Origin: Arthrobacter_E sp044748305
GTDB taxonomy: Bacteria; Actinomycetota; Actinomycetes; Actinomycetales; Micrococcaceae
NCBI RefSeq assembly: GCF_044748305.1
Contig: NZ_JBIVFT010000001.1
Coordinates: 248,001-312,000 of the forward strand
Length of the DNA stretch: 64,000 bases
Direction: 5' to 3'
Shown here: one piece after another, positions 8,676 to 16,290 of the stretch
Layout: every line of letters begins with the position of its first letter
Position numbering within the stretch: the stretch's first letter is position 1
Position numbers and translations under genes: made by a program
The notes under the pieces: model-generated
Seen by the model: the letters and a program-made list of their open reading frames with translations, nothing else
Told to the model about the DNA's origin: nothing
The model's database searches: none

Positions 8676-8694
8676 TAAGGCAAGGCTTGCTTTA
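8676..8694. promoter_or_regulatory. IdeR/DtxR-type iron box in divergent siderophore promoter region
   Basis: TAAGGCAAGGCTTGCTTTA matches the actinobacterial iron-box consensus TWAGGTWAGSCTWACCTWA at 16 of 19 positions, with the symmetric half-sites preserved. The dyad extends outward as ACT/AGT (8674-8696). It lies between the binding-protein gene (minus) and the permease operon (plus), so iron-loaded IdeR could repress both. Confidence 0.85.
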
Positions 8695-8767
8695 GTCATG
8701 TTGCTAGACTGTAGCGGCACGGATCGAATACGTGCAATTTTTGTCACGTATTTATTCTGGAGGTCCG

Positions 8768-9811
8768 GTGATCACTGCTGAGCTGTCACGCTCATCGCGC
8801 CGCGAGACCGGACGACGGCGTTCGCCCGTGCGGGGCCTGCTGATCGCCTGCGCGGCCCTCGGGGTCGCGCTGATCGCCAGCGTGCTGTTCGGCGGGCTTG
8901 AATCCAGCCTGGCGGACGTCTGGCATGCGGTGGTCTCGCCGACAGGTTCGGAGGCCGACGTCGCGATCCGTGACCTCCGCTGGCCGAGGACGCTCAACGG
9001 CCTCGTTGTCGGCGTGTGTTTGGGGATTGCAGGCTGCCTTACTCAAGCGCACACCAGGAACCCCATCGCAGACCCAGGCCTGCTGGGGATCTATTCCGGG
9101 GCGGCGTTGGCCGTGGTGACCGGCTCACTCACCGGGGGCGCTGCGTTCGAGTCAGCGCCGGTTCAGGCGGCGCTCGCGTTCGTCGGGGCATTGCTCGCCA
9201 GTGCCCTGGTGTTCGCCGTCGGTTCGGCCAGCCGGCACGGGGTCACCACTGTCACCTTGGTGCTGGCCGGTGCCGCGGTGACCGCCTTGGCCGGCGGCGC
9301 GGTGTCCATGATCGTCCTGAGCAACGATGCAGCGCTGGACACCCTGAGGTTCTGGCAACTCGGTTCCATCGCGGCGCGGGGCGGCATGATCCCCGGAATT
9401 CTTCCCTTCGTTCTTCTCGGCCTCGTCCTGACGGTCCTGAACGTCGGCTCACTCAACGCACTGGCCCTCGGGGAGGAGGCCGCTGCTTCCCTGGGGGTGG
9501 ACGTCAGAAGATCCAGAATGCTTGGGGTCGCGGCGATCGCCGTCCTGGCCGCCTGCGCCGTCACTCTGGCCGGGCCCATCGCCTTCGCCGGTCTGCTGGT
9601 GCCGCACATGACGCGATGGCTCGTCGGGCACGATCACCGCTGGCAGGTCCCGGTCGGTGGGCTGCTCGGCGCGGTCGTGTTGCTTCTTGCAGACACGGCG
9701 GGACGAGTGGTGGCAAGGCCGGGGGAACTGCCAGTGGGGGTGCTCCTGGCGGTCCTCGGAGGTCCATTCTTCATCTATCTGGCTCGCCGTAAGAAGCTGG
9801 TGGCGCTATGA
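8768..9811 (+). CDS. Iron-siderophore ABC transporter permease (FecCD family)
   Basis: This 347-residue integral membrane protein has about nine to ten hydrophobic segments and FecCD motifs: LRWPRTLNGLVVGVCLGIAG, TRNPIADPGLLGIYSGAAL, and the C-terminal coupling region GPIAFAGLLVPHMTRWLVG. It forms half of the siderophore channel with the next gene product. The start is GTG 8768 because CTGGAGG lies 4 bases upstream; an earlier GTG at 8732 has no ribosome site. Its last four bases overlap the next start (ATGA). Confidence 0.93.
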   Translation: MITAELSRSSRRETGRRRSPVRGLLIACAALGVALIASVLFGGLESSLADVWHAVVSPTGSEADVAIRDLRWPRTLNGLVVGVCLGIAGCLTQAHTRNPIADPGLLGIYSGAALAVVTGSLTGGAAFESAPVQAALAFVGALLASALVFAVGSASRHGVTTVTLVLAGAAVTALAGGAVSMIVLSNDAALDTLRFWQLGSIAARGGMIPGILPFVLLGLVLTVLNVGSLNALALGEEAAASLGVDVRRSRMLGVAAIAVLAACAVTLAGPIAFAGLLVPHMTRWLVGHDHRWQVPVGGLLGAVVLLLADTAGRVVARPGELPVGVLLAVLGGPFFIYLARRKKLVAL

Positions 9812-10875
9812 CGGGATGGGCTCTTCGGGTGGGCGGGGTGTCTCTCGTGGTCAGGGCACGACCCCTCCTTGTGGCCGGCCTCGCTGCTGTGGTGCTCCTG
9901 GCGGCGGTCCTGGCACACCTCATGCTTGCAGGGCGTCCCTTGGCCTTCAGCGAGGTACTGTCCGGGCTGTCCGGTTCGGCTGCGACTTCTCCTCGCTTGA
10001 GCCTTCAGGTGACGGAGTTCCGCCTTCCGCGGACAGTGGCCGGTGCCGTGGCGGGCGCTTGTCTTGCCGTCTCCGGAGCGTTGACTCAGAACGTGGCGAG
10101 AAACCCTCTGGCGACCCCCGAGATCCTCGGCGTGACTGCGGGAGCCTCTCTAGGTGCTGTCTCTGTGCTGGTCATCGCCGGCGGCGGAGCGGGCGGGCTC
10201 AGTGGTGCCGCGGCAGCCGTTGGGCTGCCACTCGCCGCCGGGTCCGGTGCGCTCCTGTTTGGAGGTGGAGTGTTCCTGCTGGCCATGCGACGGGGCAGCG
10301 AGATCCTGGACAGTAACCGGATGGTCCTGGTGGGCTTAGGGGCAACGGCGTTGGCGACGAGCCTTGTGACCTGGCTCTTGACCCTGGGGGACGTGAGTAA
10401 TGCTGGGCAGGCCCTGACCTGGATGAGTGGTTCCCTCAATGGCAAGGACTGGGACACGGTCACTCCCATGGTGGTTGTCGCCCTCCCCTTCCTGCTGCTC
10501 AGTGCCTTTGCAGGACGGTGGCTGCTCCTAGGGGCTTTTGATGACAACACCTCCCGGAGTCTGGGGCTGCCCTTGCGCAGGAGCAGACCCCTTCTGCTCC
10601 TGCTGTCCGTGCTCCTTGCGGCGGTAGGCACTGTGCTGGCCGGACCTGTGGCGTTCGTCGCCTTGGTGTGCCCGCTGGCAGCACGCCAGCTGAGCGGCGC
10701 GGTGGTGCCGCCTCTGGGGGTCGCCGCCTTGCTGGGAGCCGGATTCGTCGTCGTCGCCGATCTGGTGGCCGGATTCCTGCTCCCGCACGCCTTGCCTGTT
10801 GGTGTGCTCACCACTGTTCTCGGGGCTCCTGTGCTGATCGCATTGGTGCTTCGCTCTCAAAGGAGGACCTCGTGA
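9808..10875 (+). CDS. Iron-siderophore ABC transporter permease (FecCD family), second subunit
   Basis: This 355-residue membrane protein has the family motifs EFRLPRTVAGAVAGACLAVSG, TQNVARNPLATPEILGVTAG and VLAGPVAFVALVCPLAARQL. It pairs with the preceding permease. It overlaps that gene by ATGA at its start and the ATPase gene by 4 bases at its end, so the three are one coupled operon. The N-terminus carries about 12 extra residues before the first membrane segment; another in-frame start may be used. Confidence 0.92.
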   Translation: MTGWALRVGGVSLVVRARPLLVAGLAAVVLLAAVLAHLMLAGRPLAFSEVLSGLSGSAATSPRLSLQVTEFRLPRTVAGAVAGACLAVSGALTQNVARNPLATPEILGVTAGASLGAVSVLVIAGGGAGGLSGAAAAVGLPLAAGSGALLFGGGVFLLAMRRGSEILDSNRMVLVGLGATALATSLVTWLLTLGDVSNAGQALTWMSGSLNGKDWDTVTPMVVVALPFLLLSAFAGRWLLLGAFDDNTSRSLGLPLRRSRPLLLLLSVLLAAVGTVLAGPVAFVALVCPLAARQLSGAVVPPLGVAALLGAGFVVVADLVAGFLLPHALPVGVLTTVLGAPVLIALVLRSQRRTS

Positions 10876-11672
10876 AGGCTCAGATCCTTGTTGCGGAGGC
10901 GTTGAGCCTCGGCTTCGACGGCCGTACCGTCGTACACGGCGTGAACCTCGGCTTGGAGGAGGGGAGCGTGACCACGATCATCGGCCCGAACGGCTGCGGC
11001 AAATCGACGCTCTTGAAAGGAATGTCCCGCTTGCTCAGGCCGCGCCATGGACGAGTCCTTCTTGAAGGGCGTGATCTGGCGGAGTTCCCGCAACGGGAAC
11101 TGGCGCAGCGCATCGCCGTCCTGCCCCAGACTCCGCTCGCTCCCAGCGGGCTCACGGTCTCCGAACTTGTCACGCGGGGCCGGCATCCGCGTCAGAGGTG
11201 GTATCAGCAGTTCTCCGCGGGAGACGAAGCGGCGGTGGCCTCGGCGCTCGCCGCTACCGACATCACGGCTTTGGCGGACAGCGCTTTGGACGATCTCTCC
11301 GGGGGACAGCGCCAGCGGGCCTGGATTTCCATGGCCCTGGCGCAGGAGAGCGACATCCTCCTACTGGACGAGCCGACCACGTATCTCGACCTCGCGCACC
11401 AGGTGGAAGTCCTTGAACTCGTGCGGACGCTGAACCGTCAGCTGGGCAGGACCGTGGTCATGGTGCTTCACGACATTTCCCTGGCGGCCAGGTATTCAGA
11501 CCGGATCATCGCGATGAAGGACGGGGCGCTCCGGGCTCAAGGGAGTCCTGCCGAAGTGGTGACGGAGGAACTGTTGTGGGACGTCTTCGGATTGCGGGCG
11601 CTCGTCACCCCGGAGCCTTCCGAAGGCCGTCCGCATGTGATTCCGCTGGGCAATGAGTCTCTGCCCATCTGA
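10872..11672 (+). CDS. Iron-siderophore ABC transporter ATP-binding protein (FepC type)
   Basis: This 266-residue ATPase energises siderophore import. Walker A is GPNGCGKST (residues 38-46), the signature LSGGQRQRAW is near 142, Walker B ILLLDEPTT near 162, and the switch His is in VMVLHDISLA. The start is GTG 10872, with AGGAGG 5 bases upstream inside the permease gene and a 4-base overlap with its stop. The TGA stop lies inside the left arm of a large palindrome that separates this operon from the convergent marR gene. Confidence 0.94.
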   Translation: MKAQILVAEALSLGFDGRTVVHGVNLGLEEGSVTTIIGPNGCGKSTLLKGMSRLLRPRHGRVLLEGRDLAEFPQRELAQRIAVLPQTPLAPSGLTVSELVTRGRHPRQRWYQQFSAGDEAAVASALAATDITALADSALDDLSGGQRQRAWISMALAQESDILLLDEPTTYLDLAHQVEVLELVRTLNRQLGRTVVMVLHDISLAARYSDRIIAMKDGALRAQGSPAEVVTEELLWDVFGLRALVTPEPSEGRPHVIPLGNESLPI

Positions 11673-11740
11673 CACGAAGTGGCAGCTGATGCCCCTAAAA
11701 CCGAGTTTTAGGGGCATCAGCTGCCACTTCGTGTCAGATG
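11666..11740. repeat. Palindrome family I, copy 1 (36-bp perfect inverted repeat)
   Basis: The arms 11666-11701 and 11705-11740 are perfectly complementary with a 3-base centre. It includes the stop codon of the siderophore ATPase and ends 6 bases before the stop of the convergent marR gene. There is no T-rich tail on either strand. The inner 28 positions of the arm are shared with copy 2 at 13704-13776, apart from five substitutions that are matched in both arms. It could be a bidirectional terminator, but its length and conservation exceed what termination needs. Confidence 0.9.
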
Positions 11741-11746
11741 TGGGCC

Positions 11747-12142
11747 TCAGGCCGGATGTGCCGAGGCCTCCAGCGTGCTCTGCAGCACTTCGCGGTGCAC
11801 CTTGGAGGCATCCTGGTGCAGGGTGGCACCTGCGTCCGTCAGGCCCACCACCAGCGAACGACGGTCATTGCTGCATGCTGAGCGATGCACATAACCGCCC
11901 TTCTCCAGGCGGTCCACGATCTTGCTCAAGGCGCTCTGCGTCATGGGGGAGACCTGCGTGAGGTCTTTCATGCGGCATTCCGCATCCCCGTACTCGGCCA
12001 GCAGGTCGAGGGTCTCGAAGTCATTGAGGCCGATGCCGAAGTGGGCGCTGAGCTCGCGATCCAAGACGTTCGAGGTCTTGAGGTAGCAGTTCTGCACGGA
12101 GCGCCATTGCTCGACGAGCGGTTCCGGATCCGTAGTAGACAT
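11747..12142 (-). CDS. MarR-family transcriptional regulator
   Basis: This 131-residue winged-helix protein has the MarR pattern: LNDFETLDLLAEYGDAECRMKDLTQ, then SPMTQSALSKIVDRLEKGGYVHR as recognition helix, and NDRRSLVVGLTDAG as the wing. On the minus strand a -10 TAAAAT (12154-12149) lies exactly 6 nt before the ATG, with a -35-like TGGAAA 17 bp further up, so the mRNA is probably leaderless. It is divergent from an MFS exporter with an 84-bp gap, the usual arrangement for a drug-sensing repressor and its pump. Confidence 0.9.
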   Translation of the reverse strand: MSTTDPEPLVEQWRSVQNCYLKTSNVLDRELSAHFGIGLNDFETLDLLAEYGDAECRMKDLTQVSPMTQSALSKIVDRLEKGGYVHRSACSNDRRSLVVGLTDAGATLHQDASKVHREVLQSTLEASAHPA

Positions 12143-12191
12143 GCCCCGATTTTAGTCCATGACGGAATATTTTTCCATAGAAACTTTTTCC

Positions 12192-12220
12192 TTGTCATTC
12201 AATGATGAGTCATATAAGTT
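12192..12220 (+). promoter_or_regulatory. Promoter of MFS exporter (leaderless) with possible MarR site
   Basis: -35 TTGTCA (12192-12197), a 17-bp spacer and -10 TAAGTT (12215-12220), then 6 nt to the ATG at 12227. No Shine-Dalgarno sequence is present. ATGAGTCAT (12205-12213), a 9-base dyad in the spacer, is a candidate operator for the divergent MarR protein. Confidence 0.6.
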
Positions 12221-12226
12221 GGCGTC

Positions 12227-13702
12227 ATGGAATCAGGAACCGCACTGACCACTGCTCCCGTGGCAGCGAACGGGACCAGCCGCGCCGCGGCTGCAGGTCT
12301 CGCTGTCACCGACCTTCTCTGGAACCGCCGTACCTGGCTGCTCCTCGTGACCCTCTGCATCGTCCTGGCCCTCGACGGGCTGGATGTCTCGATGGTGGGT
12401 GTCGCCCTTCCGTCCATCGGGCATGAACTCGGTCTCGGAACCGGTGCGCTCCAGTGGATCGTCTCCGCCTACGTCCTGGGCTACGGTGCGCTCCTGCTGC
12501 TCGGCGGTCGGATGGCTGATCTGCTCGGCCGCCGGAGGGTGTTCCTCGTGGCGCTGACCGTCTTCGGGCTCGCCTCGCTTCTGGGCGGCCTGGTGAGTGA
12601 CCCCACGCTGCTGATCGCGACCCGTTTCATCAAGGGACTCGCCGCCGCTTTCACCGCTCCGGCAGGCTTCTCCATCATCACGACCAACTTCTCTGAAGGC
12701 CCGGCCCGCAACAAGGCGATCTCCATCTATGCGACCTTCGGCGCCAGCGGCTATTCGCTCGGGCTGGTGGTCGGCGGCTTCATGACGGAGCTGAGCTGGC
12801 GCTGGACCTTCCTGGTCTCCGTGCCCGTCGCCGCCGTGGTGCTCCTGATGGCTCTGCGCTTCATCCCGCGTGACCGTCCCGCAGCGGAAGGAGGGCACGA
12901 CGTCTGGGGTGCACTCACCCTGGCGGTCGGCATGCTGGGTCTCGTCTTCACCGTCGTACAGGCCCCGGACTCCGGCTGGGCATCGCCGTTCACGATCGGC
13001 GGCTTCGTCCTCTCGGCCGTGATCCTGGCTCTCTTCGGTCTCGTGGAGACTCGGACCAAGCACCCACTGATCCGTTTCGGAATCCTCAAGGAGGGCTGGG
13101 TGGCGCGCGCCAATCTGGCGGCCGTGGCCCTCTTCGGCTCCTACCTGAGCTTCCAGTTCATCGTCACGCTGTACCTGCAGTCAGTTCTCGGCTGGGCACC
13201 GCTGGCGATGGCACTGGCTCTGCTGCCGGCAGGTCTGCTCGTGGTGAGCAGCGCGCCGTTCGCAGACAAACTGATCGACCGCTTCGGGGCCACCCGTCTC
13301 ATCGTGATCGGCCTGACCGCGCTTGCCGCGGGGTACATCTGGTTCCTGCGGATCGGGCCCGAGGTTAACTACGTGGTGGACGTGCTGCCGTCGGTGCTGC
13401 TGCTCGGCGTCGGATTCGCGCTCGGCTTCCCGGCTATCAACGTCCAGGCGACCGCAGGCATCCACGACGACGAGCAGGGGCTCGCCGCGGGGCTCATCCA
13501 GTCCAGCACTCAGGTCGGCGCCGCGCTGGTTCTTGCGGTCACGACGGCGCTGGTCACCTCCGGCTCGCACGGCGGTTCACCGACGCATGATGCGGCGGCG
13601 ATGCTTGCCCAGTTCAAGCCGGGGCTCGTGCTCAGCATGGTGGTCGCCGTCGTCGGGCTCGCCATCGCGGTGGTTCCAGGGCGCCGGCGGTCACGCGTCT
13701 GA
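12227..13702 (+). CDS. MFS drug exporter, DHA2 (EmrB/QacA) family
   Basis: This 491-residue protein has the 14-segment layout of DHA2 proton-drug antiporters. Motif A is GGRMADLLGRRRVF between segments 2 and 3. The DGLDVSMVGVALPSIGHELG of segment 1 is the family's conserved start with the Asp, and TAPAGFSIITTNF belongs to the motif C region. It begins with a possible leaderless ATG. The divergent MarR protein probably represses it. The substrate is not predictable. A long palindrome starts 2 bases after its stop. Confidence 0.92.
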   Translation: MESGTALTTAPVAANGTSRAAAAGLAVTDLLWNRRTWLLLVTLCIVLALDGLDVSMVGVALPSIGHELGLGTGALQWIVSAYVLGYGALLLLGGRMADLLGRRRVFLVALTVFGLASLLGGLVSDPTLLIATRFIKGLAAAFTAPAGFSIITTNFSEGPARNKAISIYATFGASGYSLGLVVGGFMTELSWRWTFLVSVPVAAVVLLMALRFIPRDRPAAEGGHDVWGALTLAVGMLGLVFTVVQAPDSGWASPFTIGGFVLSAVILALFGLVETRTKHPLIRFGILKEGWVARANLAAVALFGSYLSFQFIVTLYLQSVLGWAPLAMALALLPAGLLVVSSAPFADKLIDRFGATRLIVIGLTALAAGYIWFLRIGPEVNYVVDVLPSVLLLGVGFALGFPAINVQATAGIHDDEQGLAAGLIQSSTQVGAALVLAVTTALVTSGSHGGSPTHDAAAMLAQFKPGLVLSMVVAVVGLAIAVVPGRRRSRV

Positions 13703-13703
13703 T

Positions 13704-13776
13704 TCACCCCGCGAAGTAACAGTTGACGCCCCTAAAACCCAGTTTTAGGGGCGTCAACTGTTACTTCGCGGGGTGA
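13704..13776. repeat. Palindrome family I, copy 2 (35-bp perfect inverted repeat)
   Basis: The arms 13704-13738 and 13742-13776 are perfectly complementary with a 3-base centre. It sits between convergent genes, directly after the MFS stop. The inner arm reads TTTTAGGGGCGTCAACTGTT and continues ACTTCGCG. Copy 1 differs at five of the first 28 positions, all transitions, each with the matching change in the other arm. No U-tract. Confidence 0.9.
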
Positions 13777-13815
13777 GGGGCTGGCCGGCAGCGTGGCCGG
13801 TCCGCAGTAGACGGC

Positions 13816-14463
13816 TCAGAGGGGCCCGTAGCTCGCGTTGCCGACAGGGTCCCGCCAGGTGGCGAGATCCGCTTCCAGAGCCGCGCGCAAAGGCTGTCCC
13901 GACTGTGCCCGGCGCCGGAAGGAGTCCCGTGCCCGGCCCAGAACGGCCGACGGGATCACGATGCAGGCCACGAGCAGCAGCACGAACAGGACGTAGGCTC
14001 CCGTCAGCCCCGCCACCGTGCCGATGCCCCGGGAAGCGATCCCCGGTGCCACAGCGGCGAGGATCCCGCCCAGCAGCACCGCCAGTACGGCTGCCATGAT
14101 CATGCCGCCGCGGGCTGAACCCGGACCGCGTGACACCAGAGTCCGTGAGGTGTTCGGAAGTGCCGAGCGGGTCCGTTTCCAGAGGAGCAGCCCCAGAGCG
14201 AGGAGTCCGGCTCCCAGGACGCCGAGCACCAGTGCGGCGACGGGGTTGCCCGTCATGACGGTGGTGAAGGCTCCGCCGAGGATCAGCAGAGGACCGGTGG
14301 CGATCGCGCTGCTCCAGCCGGCGGCCACGGTCCCCTGAGCGTCGGCGAGTTGCCGCAGCCGGGACGGGGCGTTCGGTGGGCTCAGGCGGGCGAGCTCCGG
14401 ATCCAGCCAGTGGTCCAGTGAATGAGAGGGCTGCTCCAGCGGAGCGGGGTAGGGGACCGTCAT
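13816..14463 (-). CDS. Hypothetical membrane protein of the WXG100 locus
   Basis: This 215-residue protein is unrecognised. A soluble N-terminus (about 55 residues) precedes four hydrophobic segments (roughly 58-80, 82-100, 128-150 and 158-185), followed by a basic C-terminal tail (RARDSFRRRAQ). The start ATG lies 7 bases after the stop of the 209-residue gene, so the two are cotranscribed. The locus begins with a WXG100-domain protein, so this could be an accessory or protective membrane partner; that is inference from position. Confidence 0.6.
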   Translation of the reverse strand: MTVPYPAPLEQPSHSLDHWLDPELARLSPPNAPSRLRQLADAQGTVAAGWSSAIATGPLLILGGAFTTVMTGNPVAALVLGVLGAGLLALGLLLWKRTRSALPNTSRTLVSRGPGSARGGMIMAAVLAVLLGGILAAVAPGIASRGIGTVAGLTGAYVLFVLLLVACIVIPSAVLGRARDSFRRRAQSGQPLRAALEADLATWRDPVGNASYGPL

Positions 14464-14470
14464 GCCGCTG

Positions 14471-15100
14471 TCAGAGACCGAGGCCTTCGCGCAGGCGCGC
14501 ATCCAGATCGCTCACGGCCAAGGGGGTGGACGGGAGGTTCTCGCCCTCGCCCAGAGCCAGTGCCAGCGAACCATCCGCCTCGGCCTTGACGTTCACGGAC
14601 TTGAAAGAGCCGTCGGCGAGGTGACGGCGCAGGGTTGCCGCGGCGGGCCGGCCGTCGGGAGCCGTGCCGAGGTAGTAGTCCACCATCTGCACCGCCGTGG
14701 TGAACATGCCGTCCGAGCTCGTCAGGGGGCGCAGCTCGTGGACACCGTACTTGCTCAGGCTGAGGACCAGGGCACCATCGGCCGCTCCGAAGAGGAAGTA
14801 GACGTGGTCGGCCTCCGGGGTCACCAGAGCGACCTCCAGCCAGGCGTCCGAGTTGGCCAGCACCCCGGTGACCGCCACGGCCGGGCCGGTGGGGAGGAGG
14901 CTGTTCTGCTCCACGGTCATGAGGCCACGTTCCAGCAGAGTGGCCACGCCGGCCTGTTCCAGGGGAGCGCCCGCAGCATGGTCCAGGCGGAACATGGTCT
15001 GGCACTTCTGAGCGCCCGGAGTCCCGGCCAGGGCGATGAGGGCGATGAGTTCGTGCTCGGTGATGAGCAGGGGAGCGTCGTCTGGGGTGGTGGTGGTCAT
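14471..15100 (-). CDS. Hypothetical cytoplasmic protein of the WXG100 locus
   Basis: This 209-residue, mixed alpha/beta, acidic protein has no signal peptide or membrane segment. Internal patterns such as LITEHELIALIALAG and a central AWLEVALVTPEADHVYFLF are suggestive of EspG-like chaperones that bind WXG/PE-type substrates, but I cannot confirm that. GAAGG lies 5 bases before the ATG. It sits between the WXG100-domain gene (51 bases upstream) and the membrane protein gene. Confidence 0.55.
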   Translation of the reverse strand: MTTTTPDDAPLLITEHELIALIALAGTPGAQKCQTMFRLDHAAGAPLEQAGVATLLERGLMTVEQNSLLPTGPAVAVTGVLANSDAWLEVALVTPEADHVYFLFGAADGALVLSLSKYGVHELRPLTSSDGMFTTAVQMVDYYLGTAPDGRPAAATLRRHLADGSFKSVNVKAEADGSLALALGEGENLPSTPLAVSDLDARLREGLGL

Positions 15101-15151
15101 GGCAGCCTTCGTGTCGACGGTTCTGGGTTTCAGTCTAGAGAAGCCGGGTCA

Positions 15152-16132
15152 TCAGGTGAGCCAGCCCCATACCTTCTTGGCGCCGTCGGCTACGGCGTCG
15201 ACGGTCTTCTTGGCTCCATCCGCCACGGCGCCGACCACGTTCTTGGTGCCTTCCCACACGTGCTTGGCGCCGTCCGCCACCATCTCGGAGGCGGAGCCGT
15301 AGCCGAGGTTCGTGGCCAGCAGGCCGAGTCCACCCCAGGCGATGCCCGCCACGGCGAAGAACGGTCCGGCGCCGGGAATGAAGCTGCCGGCCGCGAGAAC
15401 GGTGGAGATACCGCCGTCGATGGCCATGCCGGTGTTCCCGGTGGAGATGCCCTGGGCCAGCTGGAGGCCGCCGGTCACCACGCCCAGACCGCCGGAGAGG
15501 CGGCCGAGCATGGAGGTCCCGTTGAGGAGCTGGGTGCCCTTGACGTAGCCGGTCTCGGCGGCCATGCCGTACTGGGCGCTCAGCCAGGGCCACTTGGTCA
15601 GTTCGGTGACCAAGCCGCCCTTGGCCATGGTGGCCAGGAGGTTGTCCGTGTAGAGGCCCGCACCGGTGACCAGAGCATTGCCGGTCCACCATTCGGGGCT
15701 GCCAGCGACGGACAGGATACCCTCCAGACCGGTGGGGGCGCCGGGGGTGCCTGGTCCGGCCGGGCCGCCAGCTCCACCCGAGCCTCCGGGACCGCCGTTC
15801 CCAGCAGGGCCGCCAGGTCCACCCGGTCCACTACCGCCCGGGCCGCCGCTCACGGATCCACCGTTGGTGCTGGCGCTCTGCTGTTCATCGGCCTGAGCGA
15901 GCAGCAGCTTGGAGCCGTCGCTCAGTGACTGGGACGCCTTGTGCAGCATGGGGCGCAGGGTGCCGCTCCATTCGCGCCGGAAGCGCTCGCCGTCTTCACC
16001 TTTCCAGGCGACTCCGGACACCAGGCTGTTCACCTGCATCTCCGTGTTCCTCAGACGCGAGCCGGACAGACCCATCGACTTCGACAGGGCTTTCAGCTGC
16101 TCGACGTCTGCGCCGTAGAAGCCCGGTGCCAT
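15152..16132 (-). CDS. WXG100-domain protein with Gly/Pro-rich linker and hydrophobic C-terminus
   Basis: This 326-residue protein starts with an ~85-residue helical domain typical of WXG100/ESAT-6 proteins, with the turn W43-K-G45 in VAWKGEDGERF. A Gly/Pro-rich linker (about 88-132, many GGP and GPG units) leads to a glycine-rich hydrophobic region (about 190-270). The end has three VADGAK units spaced by amphipathic helix. The layout resembles type VII secretion effectors with an N-terminal WXG targeting domain. The second of two nearby ATG codons is chosen because AGAGGAGG is 6 bases before it and abuts the first. No type VII machinery (EccC, EccB, EccD) is in the window. Confidence 0.72.
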   Translation of the reverse strand: MAPGFYGADVEQLKALSKSMGLSGSRLRNTEMQVNSLVSGVAWKGEDGERFRREWSGTLRPMLHKASQSLSDGSKLLLAQADEQQSASTNGGSVSGGPGGSGPGGPGGPAGNGGPGGSGGAGGPAGPGTPGAPTGLEGILSVAGSPEWWTGNALVTGAGLYTDNLLATMAKGGLVTELTKWPWLSAQYGMAAETGYVKGTQLLNGTSMLGRLSGGLGVVTGGLQLAQGISTGNTGMAIDGGISTVLAAGSFIPGAGPFFAVAGIAWGGLGLLATNLGYGSASEMVADGAKHVWEGTKNVVGAVADGAKKTVDAVADGAKKVWGWLT

Positions 16133-16290
16133 GGGCATCCTCCTCTGAAGTGGTGTGACGGGCGGATCCTTGCCAGCTTAGGTGGTCGGGGTGTCATGGG
16201 CGATGGGCAGAGGTCCCCATGTGCGGCTGCAGACGTTCGCGGAAGCGAATGGAAAGAAGCTTGTCGCTTGGACTCAGTAGACTGGACCTC

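Noticed and set aside
15717..15850. Short GC-rich repeats on the plus strand, considered as a tandem repeat or CRISPR-like array
   Set aside because: They encode the Gly/Pro-rich linker of the WXG100-domain protein and have no spacer structure.
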